In this document: in pieces, positions 23,818 to 33,476 of the stretch
Position numbering within the stretch: position 1 is the first letter of the stretch
How the letters are laid out: every line of letters starts with the position of its first letter
Source: Sabellastarte sp. h YS-2021
Lineage: Eukaryota > Annelida > Polychaeta > Sabellida > Sabellidae
Assembly: GCA_964017235.1 (NCBI GenBank)
Contig: OZ024928.1
Span: forward strand, 82,393,566-82,457,565
Length of the DNA stretch: 64,000 nucleotides
Reading direction: 5' to 3'
Translations under genes and position numbers: made by a program
Notes under the pieces: generated by a model
The model's input: only the letters and a program-made list of their open reading frames with translations
Databases searched by the model: none
Told to the model about the DNA's origin: nothing

Positions 23818-24020
23818 TTTTATTGTGTTAATATATCTTACCTAGTGGACAGATGCATTTGTCCGGCGCACAGCCGGTCCCGCCAAACGTTAGAAAAAAA
23901 CGCCTCGAGCTGGGCTCTGGCCCGGACCGGTAGTGTCCTGTTTACTCGCCAGGTGGCTGTATAGCCTCCCTGCCGGTGCACTGCGCGTGCGCGCGCATGC
24001 GTACTTCCTCCTTTTGTTTG
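23818..24020 (+). repeat. DIRS left inverted terminal repeat
   Basis: It is the reverse complement of 30055-30280 apart from the outermost tens of bases and a few internal differences. It contains TTACCTAGTGGACAGATG and a CG-rich GTGCGCGCGCATGCG stretch near the likely 5' leader. Confidence 0.9.
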
Positions 24021-24130
24021 GCGCGAAGACGAGAGGTCGTCTGTTTTTTGGAGAAACTTTTATTTTGATTTATATCTGTTACAGGATATATTTTGATAAA
24101 TTCTTTGTGTAGAAGTGTTGTTTAATAACT

Positions 24131-26314
24131 ATGGATTCACCAGGACAAAGGCGGGGATCGTGCGGCCATAAGATGGCTGGCTTTGATATGCATGAGAAGT
24201 GTGCTCGTTGTCGAGACAAAGGTCTGGGTAAAGATCCCTGCATTGTGGGAGGTGCGATATGCAAGATTTGTGACAATTTTACAGCAATTCAACGTGATAT
24301 GCTGGCCACTCCACAGTATCAAATTCGCAAGGACAAGAAAGCGGGTTTGCTAGTGTCACCACGAGATGTAACTGTGCTGTCTCCAGTTAATTCTTCTCAA
24401 CAGCCAGCTAGTACTGCGCATGCTCAGCAGACGATTTCTGAAGATGACAGTGCGCATGCGCAGGACCTCCCTGGGGGTAGCGATAATGTAAGTTCTTCAG
24501 ATTTTGTTTCCAAAAAAGATTTTGACAAATTAAGTGACCAGCTAGATGAGAAATTCTCTCGGTTTGAAGCACTCTTATCAAGAGGCAATATATTTGCTAC
24601 CCCCAAAGTACCGGTTCAGGTTTCAAACCCACCGGTTTCTGATCAGCCATTCATAGATCCTGCCTCTGCCCGAACCACCGGTCCGGTGCGGTTTCCGGCA
24701 GTACAGGCTAGTACAGGATCAGATGGCAAGAAAGATTCAAAGAAGAAGCACAAGTCTTCTCATCATAAATCTTCCAAAGCAAAACCGGTTCCGGTTGAGG
24801 AAAATACCGGTCCGGTACAGAAAAAGCCCTCTGATACTGCACTTCAACAAGCTAAACCGGTACCGGTCGGGGAGATGACCGGTCCGGTCAGGGCATACCA
24901 AACTGACACCTTTGTACCCAAGGAACCGGTTCCGGTTGTGGATGGATCTTTTACCGGTCCGGAACCGGCTGCACCGGCTGGGGAGCCGTTTATTAGAAAC
25001 CTTGCTTCTGCTGGTGGCTCAGATAATATGTCCAATGTTGAACACCCCTTAACAGATGTCTTGCCTGTGGCTTCAGACGAACCACTCTTTGGGGATCATA
25101 CATCAACAGATGTTGTGGATAGGGATCATACATCACCGGATGTTTTGGATAGCGAGGATGGTGAACTTTCTGAATCAGACACTGATAAACCAGAAAAGAA
25201 TGAAGAAATGAGTTACAGGGAAACAGTTCGTTCCATCAGGGCCTTTATGGGCTGGAACTTTATCCCTGACTTTGAGTTTGAGTACAGTGACCCGGATAAG
25301 TCCAACAATCCGTGGCGTGGAAAAAATCCGAAGACAAGTTCAAAGGTGTCAGTAGCCATGCCAGCAGACGATTGGCTCTGTCAGAAGCTGGAGAGGATTA
25401 ATCTGACTGTAGCTGAGGGTTACCCTTCCCGAAGTCAAGAAGCTGGTGGTTTGCGTACTGACCAATTCATACGCACCCCTAAACCACAGGATAAATGGTA
25501 TCCCATGCATAAGTTAAAGACAGATGGTCCCCAGCGACCAGGTAGAAAGCTGTTCAACTGGCATGGTTCTGAGGCGAAACTAAATGCTCAATTCTCAAGA
25601 ATTGTCAAACCAGCTGCATATCTCGCAACAGGTCCCGTGTCTCGTCCCATATCGCAAGAAGTACTACGCAGATGGGAGAGGTGCGCCCGAGAGGGTACTT
25701 ACACAGTGAACCATGCAGCTGGTTTCAGCAGATGCACTAGCGAGATTCAAGATCAGATGGCACATCACATAACTTTCCTACAGACTCATCTCAGTAAGGG
25801 CAAGTCAGCCAAGGAGGTGTCTGAAGCACTTAAGGAGTTAAGGGATTTATGTGCTTTCCACCAGAATGTATCTGTCTCTCTTGGGACAGCTCTACAGCAC
25901 CTGGCTGATAGCCTTTTTGTGCAGCTGGGGAACTTCATTCTGATGCGTCGGGACTCTTATTTAGATCATGTTCGTCCCGGTATGAAGATGGACACTTGGA
26001 ATGAACTGAGGAATGCTGCTCTTTTTGGATATGGGTTATTTCCCGACGCGGCCTTGAATGTCGCGGAACAAGATATCAACAAGTTTGAGACACAACATGT
26101 GTCGGTCCAGTCTCGAGTTGGTCCCCAGCACCAACAGAAGACCAAGTATCGCTATAAACCGTATGAGAAGAAGGAGGCTAAGACCATGGTTCAGCCGTCA
26201 TCTGCTCCTCAACAACCTTGGCGACAGTTTGGGTCACGAGGTCGTGGCCGTGGGCGTGGTTCTACTAACCACCGTTTTTCCAAGTATGCCCGAGGTGGCA
26301 AAAATTATAAATGA
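24131..26314 (+). CDS. DIRS Gag-like protein (727 residues)
   Basis: The N-terminus carries a Cys/His cluster (CGHKM, CARCRDKG, CKICDNF) resembling the zinc-binding start of other DIRS Gag proteins. The middle is low complexity, with repeated KPVPV..TGPV motifs encoded by recurring ACCGGT/CCGGTTCCGG words (24600-24990). The C-terminus is basic and Gly-rich (GRGRGRG), as in RNA-binding tails. It overlaps the RT frame, an arrangement usual in this family. It looks whole. Confidence 0.8.
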   Translation: MDSPGQRRGSCGHKMAGFDMHEKCARCRDKGLGKDPCIVGGAICKICDNFTAIQRDMLATPQYQIRKDKKAGLLVSPRDVTVLSPVNSSQQPASTAHAQQTISEDDSAHAQDLPGGSDNVSSSDFVSKKDFDKLSDQLDEKFSRFEALLSRGNIFATPKVPVQVSNPPVSDQPFIDPASARTTGPVRFPAVQASTGSDGKKDSKKKHKSSHHKSSKAKPVPVEENTGPVQKKPSDTALQQAKPVPVGEMTGPVRAYQTDTFVPKEPVPVVDGSFTGPEPAAPAGEPFIRNLASAGGSDNMSNVEHPLTDVLPVASDEPLFGDHTSTDVVDRDHTSPDVLDSEDGELSESDTDKPEKNEEMSYRETVRSIRAFMGWNFIPDFEFEYSDPDKSNNPWRGKNPKTSSKVSVAMPADDWLCQKLERINLTVAEGYPSRSQEAGGLRTDQFIRTPKPQDKWYPMHKLKTDGPQRPGRKLFNWHGSEAKLNAQFSRIVKPAAYLATGPVSRPISQEVLRRWERCAREGTYTVNHAAGFSRCTSEIQDQMAHHITFLQTHLSKGKSAKEVSEALKELRDLCAFHQNVSVSLGTALQHLADSLFVQLGNFILMRRDSYLDHVRPGMKMDTWNELRNAALFGYGLFPDAALNVAEQDINKFETQHVSVQSRVGPQHQQKTKYRYKPYEKKEAKTMVQPSSAPQQPWRQFGSRGRGRGRGSTNHRFSKYARGGKNYK

Positions 26315-28613
26315 CAATCATTGTACAAACCCACACAATCAAATAATTCCAAAGATAGTGGGTCAAAACATCAGCCCTCAAAACTTTCCAAAGACTGTAT
26401 ACTCAAGAACTGCTGTAATTCCTGTTCCTATTGTTGTCGGTCCCGGGCAGCCGCAAAAGAAAGGCCTAAGTCCCGATCTTTGTCAGACAGAAATAAAACA
26501 TGTCAAAAGTGCTTCTTTTGTCTCTCCTTGTCGTTCTGTCCCTCATGTACCAAATGTCCACAATGTTGCAGAAAATCCTCCTGTAGGATGCAGGTTGCAC
26601 AGGTTCTGGGAAACGTGGCTCAGCCTGGGTTCAAATCCTCGGGTAGTCTCCATCTTGAAGGACGGTTACAACCTCCCTTTCAAGATGAGGCCCCCATTGA
26701 CCAGGTGTCCTCTGATAATCAGCGGATACGCCAACCCTCGCAGAAACAAGTTTTTGAAGGAGGCGTTGCAGTCCCTGATTACAAAACAGGCCGTAGAAAA
26801 AGTAGTGGTTCGGGCTTCTCTGGCCTTTTACAACCGGCTGTTCATAGTTCCCAAACCGAACAACAAATGGCGTCCAATCTTGGATTTGAGCAAACTCAAT
26901 CTTTTCCTCCACTCGGAAACCTTCAAAATGGAAACTCCGGAGACCATCCGGCTATCCCTTCAAAAAGGCGAATGGGTCACATCGCTGGATTTCAGCGATG
27001 CCTATTTCCACATTCCCATCAACCCAAGGTCGAGGAAGTATCTCCGGTTTCACCTGCACGGTCAAACCTTCCAGTTCAGGGCTCTGCCGTTCGGCCTAGC
27101 GACGGCTCCTTTGGAATTCACAAAGGTGGTGAAGGAGGTGAAATTGATGGCCCAGTCCAGGGGTATAAGGATCCACCAGTACCTAGACGACTGGTTGCTT
27201 CGAGCGCCCTTTCGGGAGGCTTGTGTGAACCAAACGCGGACCCTGATGGCTCTGTGTCAGCAGTTGGGATGGTTAGTCAATTTGCAAAAGTCGGAACTTG
27301 TTCCCCAACAGGAGTTCAACTTTGTCGGTTATCATTTCGACCTCTCCAAGGGTCTAGTGAAGCCGACTCAGGAGAGGTGGCAAACCCTAACTCAAAAAAT
27401 AAAGATGCTAATGAACAGGGACCATTGTTCGGTCCGAGAGTTCATGTCTCTCATAGGTTTGTTGACAGCCACAGAGAAACAGGTGGTTTCGGGGCGCCTT
27501 CACATGAGACCGATTCAGTGGCACTTGAAGAATCACTGGCACGTGCCAGAGGTACTAGAGAAGGAGATTCCTCTTCCCAGATCTCTGTACCCTCATCTGC
27601 AGTGGTGGTTGGACGAAAACAATGTGCTCAGCGGCCAACCTCTTCATCCTCTACAACATGCTCTGCAGTTGTTTACCGACGCCTCAAACGAAGGTTGGGG
27701 CGCGCACTTAGGAGACCACACGGCAAAAGGAGTTTGGTCGGACTCAGAAAGCCAGTTGCACATAAACTTTCTCGAGCTAAAGGCGGTCCTTCTGGCCCTC
27801 AAGAAGTTCGAGCAACAGTGTTGGGGCCAGATAATTTTGATAGCCACGGACAACACAACGGTTGTCTCATACATCAACAAGGAGGGGGGTATGAGATCAG
27901 GCTCACTTTGTGCCCTCCTCTGGAGACTGCTTTCCTGGTGCAATCGCAGACAGATAGTTCTAAGGGCCAGGCACATTCCGGGAAGGCTGAATGTGATAGC
28001 AGACAAATTGTCCAGGAGCACTCAGGTTATTCAGACAGAATGGTCCCTCCTGCAGGAAGTCTTCGACCACTTATGTGCCAGGTGGCACACTCCCCGAGTG
28101 GATCTCTTTGCAACAAGGTACAATCACAAACTACCCAAGTTTGTGTCCCCAGTACCCGATCCACAGGCATGGAGAGTAGATGCTCTCAGCCTGAATTGGG
28201 AGAATATGGATGCCTACGCGTTCCCTCCTGTGTCTCTTTTGGGCAAGGTGGTGTCCAAGATCCTAGATCAGGGAGTTCACAGGTTGGTTCTGATTGCTCC
28301 AGGGTGGCCCAACATGCCGTGGTTCTGGGATCTAGTCAGCATGTCTGTTCAGATTCCTCTCTCCCTTCCAAACGTGGAGAACCTGCTGACCCAACCGTTC
28401 AATCAGTGTCCCCACAGAGATCTCCTAGGGCTCAACCTCCACGCCTGGCTCCTAGAGCCTCTAGCATACAGGCACAAGGATTCTCTAATGAAGTGGCAAC
28501 GCGAATTGAGGCTCCTCAAAGACAATCAACCAGAGCCATCTATGAATCGAAGTGGTCCATATTTGTCAAATGGTGCGAGTCACACAAGGTGGACTTCGGG
28601 TCACCTTCTTTAA
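26058..28613 (+). CDS. DIRS reverse transcriptase-RNase H polyprotein
   Basis: Reverse transcriptase motifs are clear: TSLDFSDAYFHIPI, LPFGLATAP and QYLDDW. RNase H follows (LFTDASNEGWGAHL, then LELKAVLLAL, ATDNTTVV and RARHIPGRLNVIADKLSR). The C-terminal part (DLFATRYNHKLPKFVSP, then AYAFPP and APGWPNMPWF) is the block that in DIRS elements is often annotated as methyltransferase-like. The first residues overlap the Gag frame. It looks whole. Confidence 0.92.
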   Translation: MSRNKISTSLRHNMCRSSLELVPSTNRRPSIAINRMRRRRLRPWFSRHLLLNNLGDSLGHEVVAVGVVLLTTVFPSMPEVAKIINDNHCTNPHNQIIPKIVGQNISPQNFPKTVYSRTAVIPVPIVVGPGQPQKKGLSPDLCQTEIKHVKSASFVSPCRSVPHVPNVHNVAENPPVGCRLHRFWETWLSLGSNPRVVSILKDGYNLPFKMRPPLTRCPLIISGYANPRRNKFLKEALQSLITKQAVEKVVVRASLAFYNRLFIVPKPNNKWRPILDLSKLNLFLHSETFKMETPETIRLSLQKGEWVTSLDFSDAYFHIPINPRSRKYLRFHLHGQTFQFRALPFGLATAPLEFTKVVKEVKLMAQSRGIRIHQYLDDWLLRAPFREACVNQTRTLMALCQQLGWLVNLQKSELVPQQEFNFVGYHFDLSKGLVKPTQERWQTLTQKIKMLMNRDHCSVREFMSLIGLLTATEKQVVSGRLHMRPIQWHLKNHWHVPEVLEKEIPLPRSLYPHLQWWLDENNVLSGQPLHPLQHALQLFTDASNEGWGAHLGDHTAKGVWSDSESQLHINFLELKAVLLALKKFEQQCWGQIILIATDNTTVVSYINKEGGMRSGSLCALLWRLLSWCNRRQIVLRARHIPGRLNVIADKLSRSTQVIQTEWSLLQEVFDHLCARWHTPRVDLFATRYNHKLPKFVSPVPDPQAWRVDALSLNWENMDAYAFPPVSLLGKVVSKILDQGVHRLVLIAPGWPNMPWFWDLVSMSVQIPLSLPNVENLLTQPFNQCPHRDLLGLNLHAWLLEPLAYRHKDSLMKWQRELRLLKDNQPEPSMNRSGPYLSNGASHTRWTSGHLL

Positions 28614-29515
28614 CTCAGGTAGCGGAATTTCTCCTATTCCTTTTCAAGGAGAAAAATCTTCAACCTAGCACCATAGATGGCTATAGAACTGCTATAGCCG
28701 ACAAAATTGGTTGTGACAAGGTTAATTTTGGTAAAGACGAAAACCTTACCCGCTTGCTAGACAGTTTCCATAGAGATAAACCCAAGGGTCTTCGAGGAGT
28801 CCCTAGCTGGAATCTGTCTCTGGTCTTGCATCAATTAACCCAGTCCCCCTTTGAACCCCTTCGAAAGGCGTCTCTGAAACATCTTACCTTCAAAACGGTG
28901 TTTCTCCTGGCTTTGGGCTCGGGCAAAAGAAGGAGTGAGATTCATGCCTGGGTACACAGGAACATTAGACATCAGGAAGATTGGGCTAATGTTTCTTTAT
29001 TCCCTTCTCCTTGTTTTTTGTCCAAGAATCAGTTGGCTAAAGAAGGGCCTTCTTCAGTAGCTCCGGTAATTATTCCGGCCTTGGCCCCTACGTTGGATAA
29101 GTCTCTCAAGGAGGATAGAACCTTATGTCCAGTTCGGGCTTTGCGTTATTACCTGGACAAGACCAAAGACCTCCGTTCCGGCAAACAGTTGGTCTTTGTG
29201 TCTTTCAAGAAGAACTTCAATAAGGACATCGCTCCTGCTACGATTTCTTCTTGGATTAAACAAACCATCTTGTTGTGCTATCGATTGTCCAATGAGGATG
29301 CACAACAATTACATCAGGTCAGAGCCCATGATGTGCGGGCCTTTGCAGCTTCTAACGCTTTTCAAGGAGGTGTGTCCTTGGACCAGATCCTCTCAGCCTG
29401 CCACTGGAAGTCGCACAATACCTTCACCCAATTTTATTTGAAGGATGTAGCATGGGCTGATGCTGACCTGTACCATTTAGGACCAGTGGTCGCAGCCCAG
29501 CACATACGCGAGTAA
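28430..29515 (+). CDS. DIRS tyrosine recombinase
   Basis: The recombinase occupies the last third of a frame that stays open from 26321. An N-terminal SAM-like core-binding region (IYESKWSIFVKWC, QPSTIDGYRTAI) is followed by the catalytic domain: GSGKRRSEI with the first Arg, RAHDVR supplying the H-x-x-R pair, then HWKSHNTFTQFY with the nucleophilic Tyr. The upstream 2.1 kb of this frame lies over the RT gene and does not look like protein, so I place the functional start near 28430. It looks whole. Confidence 0.88.
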   Translation, partial: AQPPRLAPRASSIQAQGFSNEVATRIEAPQRQSTRAIYESKWSIFVKWCESHKVDFGSPSLTQVAEFLLFLFKEKNLQPSTIDGYRTAIADKIGCDKVNFGKDENLTRLLDSFHRDKPKGLRGVPSWNLSLVLHQLTQSPFEPLRKASLKHLTFKTVFLLALGSGKRRSEIHAWVHRNIRHQEDWANVSLFPSPCFLSKNQLAKEGPSSVAPVIIPALAPTLDKSLKEDRTLCPVRALRYYLDKTKDLRSGKQLVFVSFKKNFNKDIAPATISSWIKQTILLCYRLSNEDAQQLHQVRAHDVRAFAASNAFQGGVSLDQILSACHWKSHNTFTQFYLKDVAWADADLYHLGPVVAAQHIRE

Positions 29516-29904
29516 CTGGTATCCTTGAAAGGATAACTTGTATATAGTGTAAAGCGTTTAGAAGGAGTAGTGGGTTGTTTTAGTTGGCTCCTTCTTTTTT
29601 AGTTATCTTGTTTTGTAACCCCAGCGCGCAGTTCTCAACCGGAAGGGCTGGTGTGGGGTATGAGTTATTTCTATTTTATCCTGTTCTGCTTCCTTCGGAA
29701 TCCTTGGGACTGAACTCTTACCTCCTCTCTCCTATAGTCCTAGCCCAGGTGGCTCGGTAGACGGCAAAAAAGAGGGGGGGGGGAACCAACTATGGTGTAG
29801 GGTATGGGAAGGATCCCTAACCCTTGGGCCGGAGGCCCAGAGTTCTGACAAGAGTCCCTGTTGAGTTTAGCTGCCCTCCATCCAATGGGTAGTTATTCTG
29901 CATC
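29516..29904 (+). other. DIRS 3' untranslated stretch
   Basis: No coding potential. It contains a purine/G-run (AGAGGGGGGGGGG, near 29772) and GGGCCGGAGGCCC. It lies between the recombinase stop and the internal complementary region. Confidence 0.6.
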
Positions 29905-30007
29905 TGTCCACTAGGTAAGATATATTAACACAATAAAATGGAAAATTTAATAAGTAAATTAAATTTTTATAAGTTAATATCTTACCTAGTGGACAGAGGG
30001 ATTCCCA
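29905..30007 (+). repeat. DIRS internal complementary region
   Basis: The first half is complementary to the start of the left terminal repeat and the second half to the end of the right one, meeting at AATAAAATGGAAAATT. That junction fixes the element's outer borders at 23818 and 30280. In this family the region templates circle closure. Confidence 0.85.
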
Positions 30008-30054
30008 CCCTGCCTTCCCCGCAACAAACATTCCCAGGGGACTCAAACAGGGTG

Positions 30055-30280
30055 CAAACAAAAGGAGGAAGTACGCATGCGCGTGTACGCGCAGTGCACC
30101 GGCAGGGAGGCTATACAGCCACCTGGCGAGTAAACAGGACACTACCGGTCCGGGCCAGAGCCCAGCTCGAGGCGTTTTTTTCTAACGTTTGGCGGGACCG
30201 GCTGTGCGCCGGACAAATGCATCTGTCCACTAGGTAAGATATTAACTTATAAAAATTTAATTTACTTATTAAATTTTCCA
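30055..30280 (+). repeat. DIRS right inverted terminal repeat
   Basis: It mirrors 23818-24020. The outer 45 bases (TTATAAAAATTTAATTTACT onward) differ from the left end, as is usual in DIRS termini. Confidence 0.9.
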
Positions 30281-30352
30281 GTTTAAATGGAGTTGGGAGA
30301 GTGGATTGGAGTTCGGATAATTGAAAATTCGGATAATAGAGGTTCCACTGTA

Positions 30353-31411
30353 CTTCCTACACCTATCCCCACTGATTATGCAAAACATAGCAGATTGATC
30401 TGTGTGAAATACAATGGATATTTTTCAGCAGCCTAGGCTGTCTCCATCAAATGCAAAAAGTATTTTCGGCAGTTTGAGAGCTATCTGCATTGACAAGTAT
30501 TTCCATTGGCTAAGGCTCTGTACTTTAAACATAATAAGTATTTCCAAATGCTTTGACTATTTGCATTGAATATTACAAGTATTTCCAGCTGCTTAAGCTA
30601 TTTGCATTGAATGTACTTTTCTATTTCCAGCAATTGTGACCATTTGCATTGATTGTGATAATTATTTCTATGGGCTTTATGACATTTGTTTTGAATAGAA
30701 TAGGCATTTCCAATAACTTCAGCTAAATGGATTCCAACACAAGTCACAAGTATCTCTGTTCAAACTTACTGCATTAATTTGAATTATGGCTTATTCTTTC
30801 CTAAAATCTGTGCAACAGTCACTCTGCCAGCACTCGGTAAATTGGGCTGTGCTGTGTAAACATGCTTACTTTTAGGAATTAGAGATTTAACTGAGTGTAG
30901 CTCAAGGGTTTGTCTCAGAGTAAGTTTAAAGTCTCTTATGTTTAGACCCTTTCTGTCACACACAAATGAGTGGGTATGTGTATTGCACTAGTTGCATTTT
31001 AAAGGCAGGGTGTTCTTGTAAAGTTACTTTTCAAGACTTCAGTAAGTTAGGCTTAATACAGAATGACACTTGATATGAGAAAATATGCCTTTGTTAGGGT
31101 GAGCAAGCTGTCCTTGAAATAGTTCACACAGGTTTTTGGCCTTGTAACATTCAACTGCTTTCACAGTCACAATTTTAATTTGTGTGAATTGGTAAATTGT
31201 TAAATTTTTGTGAATATAATAAGTATATAGTTTACTATTATCTATTCATATATGTTGGCTTTCTTTCAATAAATAAATATTTTCACATCCCTTTTTATGC
31301 AAAATTTCACCTCTTCTTTCTGTAAAACAATACACTATCTTTTAACCACATAGTCATTGTTCACAGATTGAATTTTATTAAGGTTATGTCCAATTATGTT
31401 TCCTCAATATC
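30353..31411. other. Intergenic region between the MITE and the PhnZ-type gene
   Basis: From about 30420 to 30780 there are loose repeats of TTTCCA..GC plus TTTGCATTGA, an old degenerate tandem repeat of about 60 bp. The rest is AT-rich. The 3' UTR of the PhnZ-type gene enters from the right, with its poly(A) signal at 31379-31374. Confidence 0.45.
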
Positions 31412-33476
31412 TCAGAATAAGCAGAGTCTCAACTTGTCTTCATAATACTGTATAGGATGTAATGTACAGTTTTCCACTTTGGCAGCTTCATCCCATTTCC
31501 TTGCTTTTATTATGACATCAAAGTGAGGATTTTTCTCAAATTCAGAAGCCTCTATATCCGTCATTGGGCCACCTTGATGTTCCAATGTCATTTTGCTTGC
31601 AGCTGATAATTCTGAAATATCAATACATTACAGAACCACGATGTACTTGAAGTATTGAAAGAGACAGTAGTTACAATGATTAAAAGTTGACACAAAGTCA
31701 CACTTATGATGAATGATTCAATCCACAGCATTTCAGTATTATATTTTTAAGGATAAAATCTTTGATGTTCTTGGTATTTCAGGTGGTTGATCACAGTAAG
31801 ATACATGTAATACTATTGCATCATAATGATTTAACAATTTAGCAAAAGCTGTTTAAAATACATTTCAAACACATAGTTTTACAGAAATTATCTAAGCATA
31901 AATATCACATATATGTGGTGTAGATTTTACAACCTGACTCCATACTTCATGACTTCATAAGACAACATCTTCAAATTTTTGGAACAAAATCAACTTGAAT
32001 ATAAGAATATTTCCCCGATAGTGTACATACTGTTATAATAGTCTGAGTTCTTGAAGCAAAGGTATCTTTTTGCATTCACATGATTTCGTGCTATTTCAGT
32101 AATGATGTCTGGTAATCCAAGGTCTTCGAGGAATTGGGCGCCCTTTTCCTCGTGTTGTTTTATTCCCAATTCTATTCCATCTGTCCTCATGTTATTATCC
32201 CTACTGCATTGATTATGTCCCAAAAGATGACCCACATCATGCAAAAATGCTCCAAGGACCACCTGAAAGACATAAGCCTGATTTCAGTGAACTATGGGAC
32301 CACTTAATCTAATTACAAACCTTAAGCCCAGAGTGAAAATATCGAGATATTCCAATTTGAATTGAAATTTATCATATCACTTCAACAGAACAAAATATGC
32401 TTTCAAGATTATCAAATAAGACAAATCGTGTATTAAAGTTTAAGTGCAGCCTACCAGTGTGTAACTTGGCCTATTCTAATAGATCTTGACAGATATGATT
32501 TAGATGCTAGAATTTAATCATAATGCAATGCTAGTCTGAATGCTACATGTAAGGGGTTCCCCTTAAAAGTGCCATTAGCCAAGATGGAGGTATCCAAAAT
32601 ACCAGATTGGTATGAGTACAACACAGTGATTTAAAATTAAAAAAAACATCAAAATTGACATCTCAAAAAAGTATCAACATATGACAATATTTGTATGACT
32701 AAAGAGTCTTTTACTCTAGTAAAGACATGTAGTTTCTTGCACAAAGGTATTCATATTGATTCCACTTAAATTTACAGACTGAGACTTAATGAATTTGTTA
32801 TAAAGGAGTTTGAATAAAAGACCTTTCAAAATGAGAACAAATTTCTACTTTCCTTTGTTATAGAAACACCAGCTGAACAGGAAGAGCATAATACAATGAA
32901 ATTATACAATCGAACTTTTCGGGTAGATAAAACAGAATAAACAGTATCTTGGCAATAAATACTTAAGAAACAACTAGCAAGAATATGATGCATTCAAAAT
33001 CTCTTTCTATCTGAGTTATGATTACTGCATCAGTGAACCTGTTTTGTGGTTACAAAACATTTGGCATTCAAGAATTGACACATTCTGGAAGATGTCAGAA
33101 CTTTTGTGCCTGAATTCCTTTTTGATTTAAAGGATGGGTCAAAGTTAAAGTATGATGCTGTATGATTCATAACCCATGATTTCTACCCAACTGATATGAT
33201 ATGACCCATACACAACGAGTTAAAGGAGACAATAAATCCAAAATAAATCTACATCTGGTGTATGCAAATCACTTAACAGAAAGCACAGCCATGGGCTAAC
33301 ATAAAAAAAGTTCTATACTACTTTACCAGATCTGAATGGCCCTCATCTTCAGCCAACATGGCACACTGAGTTGCATGTTCTAGCTGAGAAACTGGTTCTC
33401 CAATGTAATTTGCAGCACCAAAGTTCCTATACAGACTGAATATTTTATCGATTATAGCCTCAGTTCTTGCATCCAT
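31412..33476 (-). CDS. PhnZ/TmpB-type HD-domain diiron oxygenase (oxidative C-P bond cleavage), complete 3-exon gene
   Basis: Minus-strand exons are 33476-33327, 32262-32031 and 31611-31412. All introns are GT..AG, phases agree, and the joined CDS is 582 nt (193 residues plus TGA). Known PhnZ oxidises 2-amino-1-hydroxyethylphosphonate to glycine and phosphate; TmpB handles the trimethylammonio analogue. Residues seen: Y24 and E27 in NYIGEPVSQLEH, H34, the H58-D59 pair in FLHDVGH, H87, H111 and D168 in RKWDEAAK. These match the bacterial ligand set as I recall it, exactly up to D59 and offset by 7 after a short insertion. H62, K115, S133, T136 and R165 fall where substrate-contact residues are expected, and QGGPM is conserved. 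I chose the ATG at 33476 because it reproduces this register. A CAG acceptor just upstream (exon from about 33489) suggests an unseen 5' UTR exon. AATAAA lies at 31379-31374. No signal peptide is seen, so it is probably cytosolic. The exact substrate is inference. Confidence 0.9.
32263..33326 (-). other. Intron 1 of the PhnZ-type gene
   Basis: 1064 bp, GTAAAG donor and TTTCAG acceptor on the minus strand. No mobile element is recognised. Intron 2 (31612-32030) is 419 bp and also plain. Confidence 0.8.

Larger units (their letters stand above)
23818..30280 (+). mobile_element. DIRS-type tyrosine-recombinase retrotransposon, apparently whole
   Basis: Parts in order: left inverted terminal repeat (23818-24020), Gag, RT-RNase H, tyrosine recombinase, internal complementary region (about 29905-30007) and right inverted terminal repeat (30055-30280). 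There are no direct LTRs and no DDE integrase, as DIRS elements replicate through a circle and integrate by recombinase. GTT lies at both borders and there is no target duplication, both typical of the group. No breaks are seen in the long frames, and the two terminal repeats look almost identical by eye, so the insertion is recent. Confidence 0.93.
23727..30350. mobile_element. Pogo/Tigger-like MITE split by a DIRS insertion
   Basis: The left end CAGTAGAACCTCCATTATCC and the right end GGATAATAGAGGTTCCACTG are inverted copies flanked by TA (23725-23726 and 30351-30352), the Tc1/mariner/pogo signature. The host MITE is only about 160 bp: 23727-23817 plus 30281-30350. The intervening 6.46 kb is the DIRS element. 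Confidence 0.8.

Noticed and set aside
26321-28429. A separate protein encoded over the RT region by the recombinase frame
   Set aside because: The translation has no recognisable domain there; it is kept only as a low-interest observation.
31412-33476. Bacterial contamination or generic HD phosphohydrolase
   Set aside because: Introns with GT/AG borders and flanking animal repeats argue for a nuclear gene; Y24/E27 and QGGPM are specific to the PhnZ/TmpB group among HD proteins.
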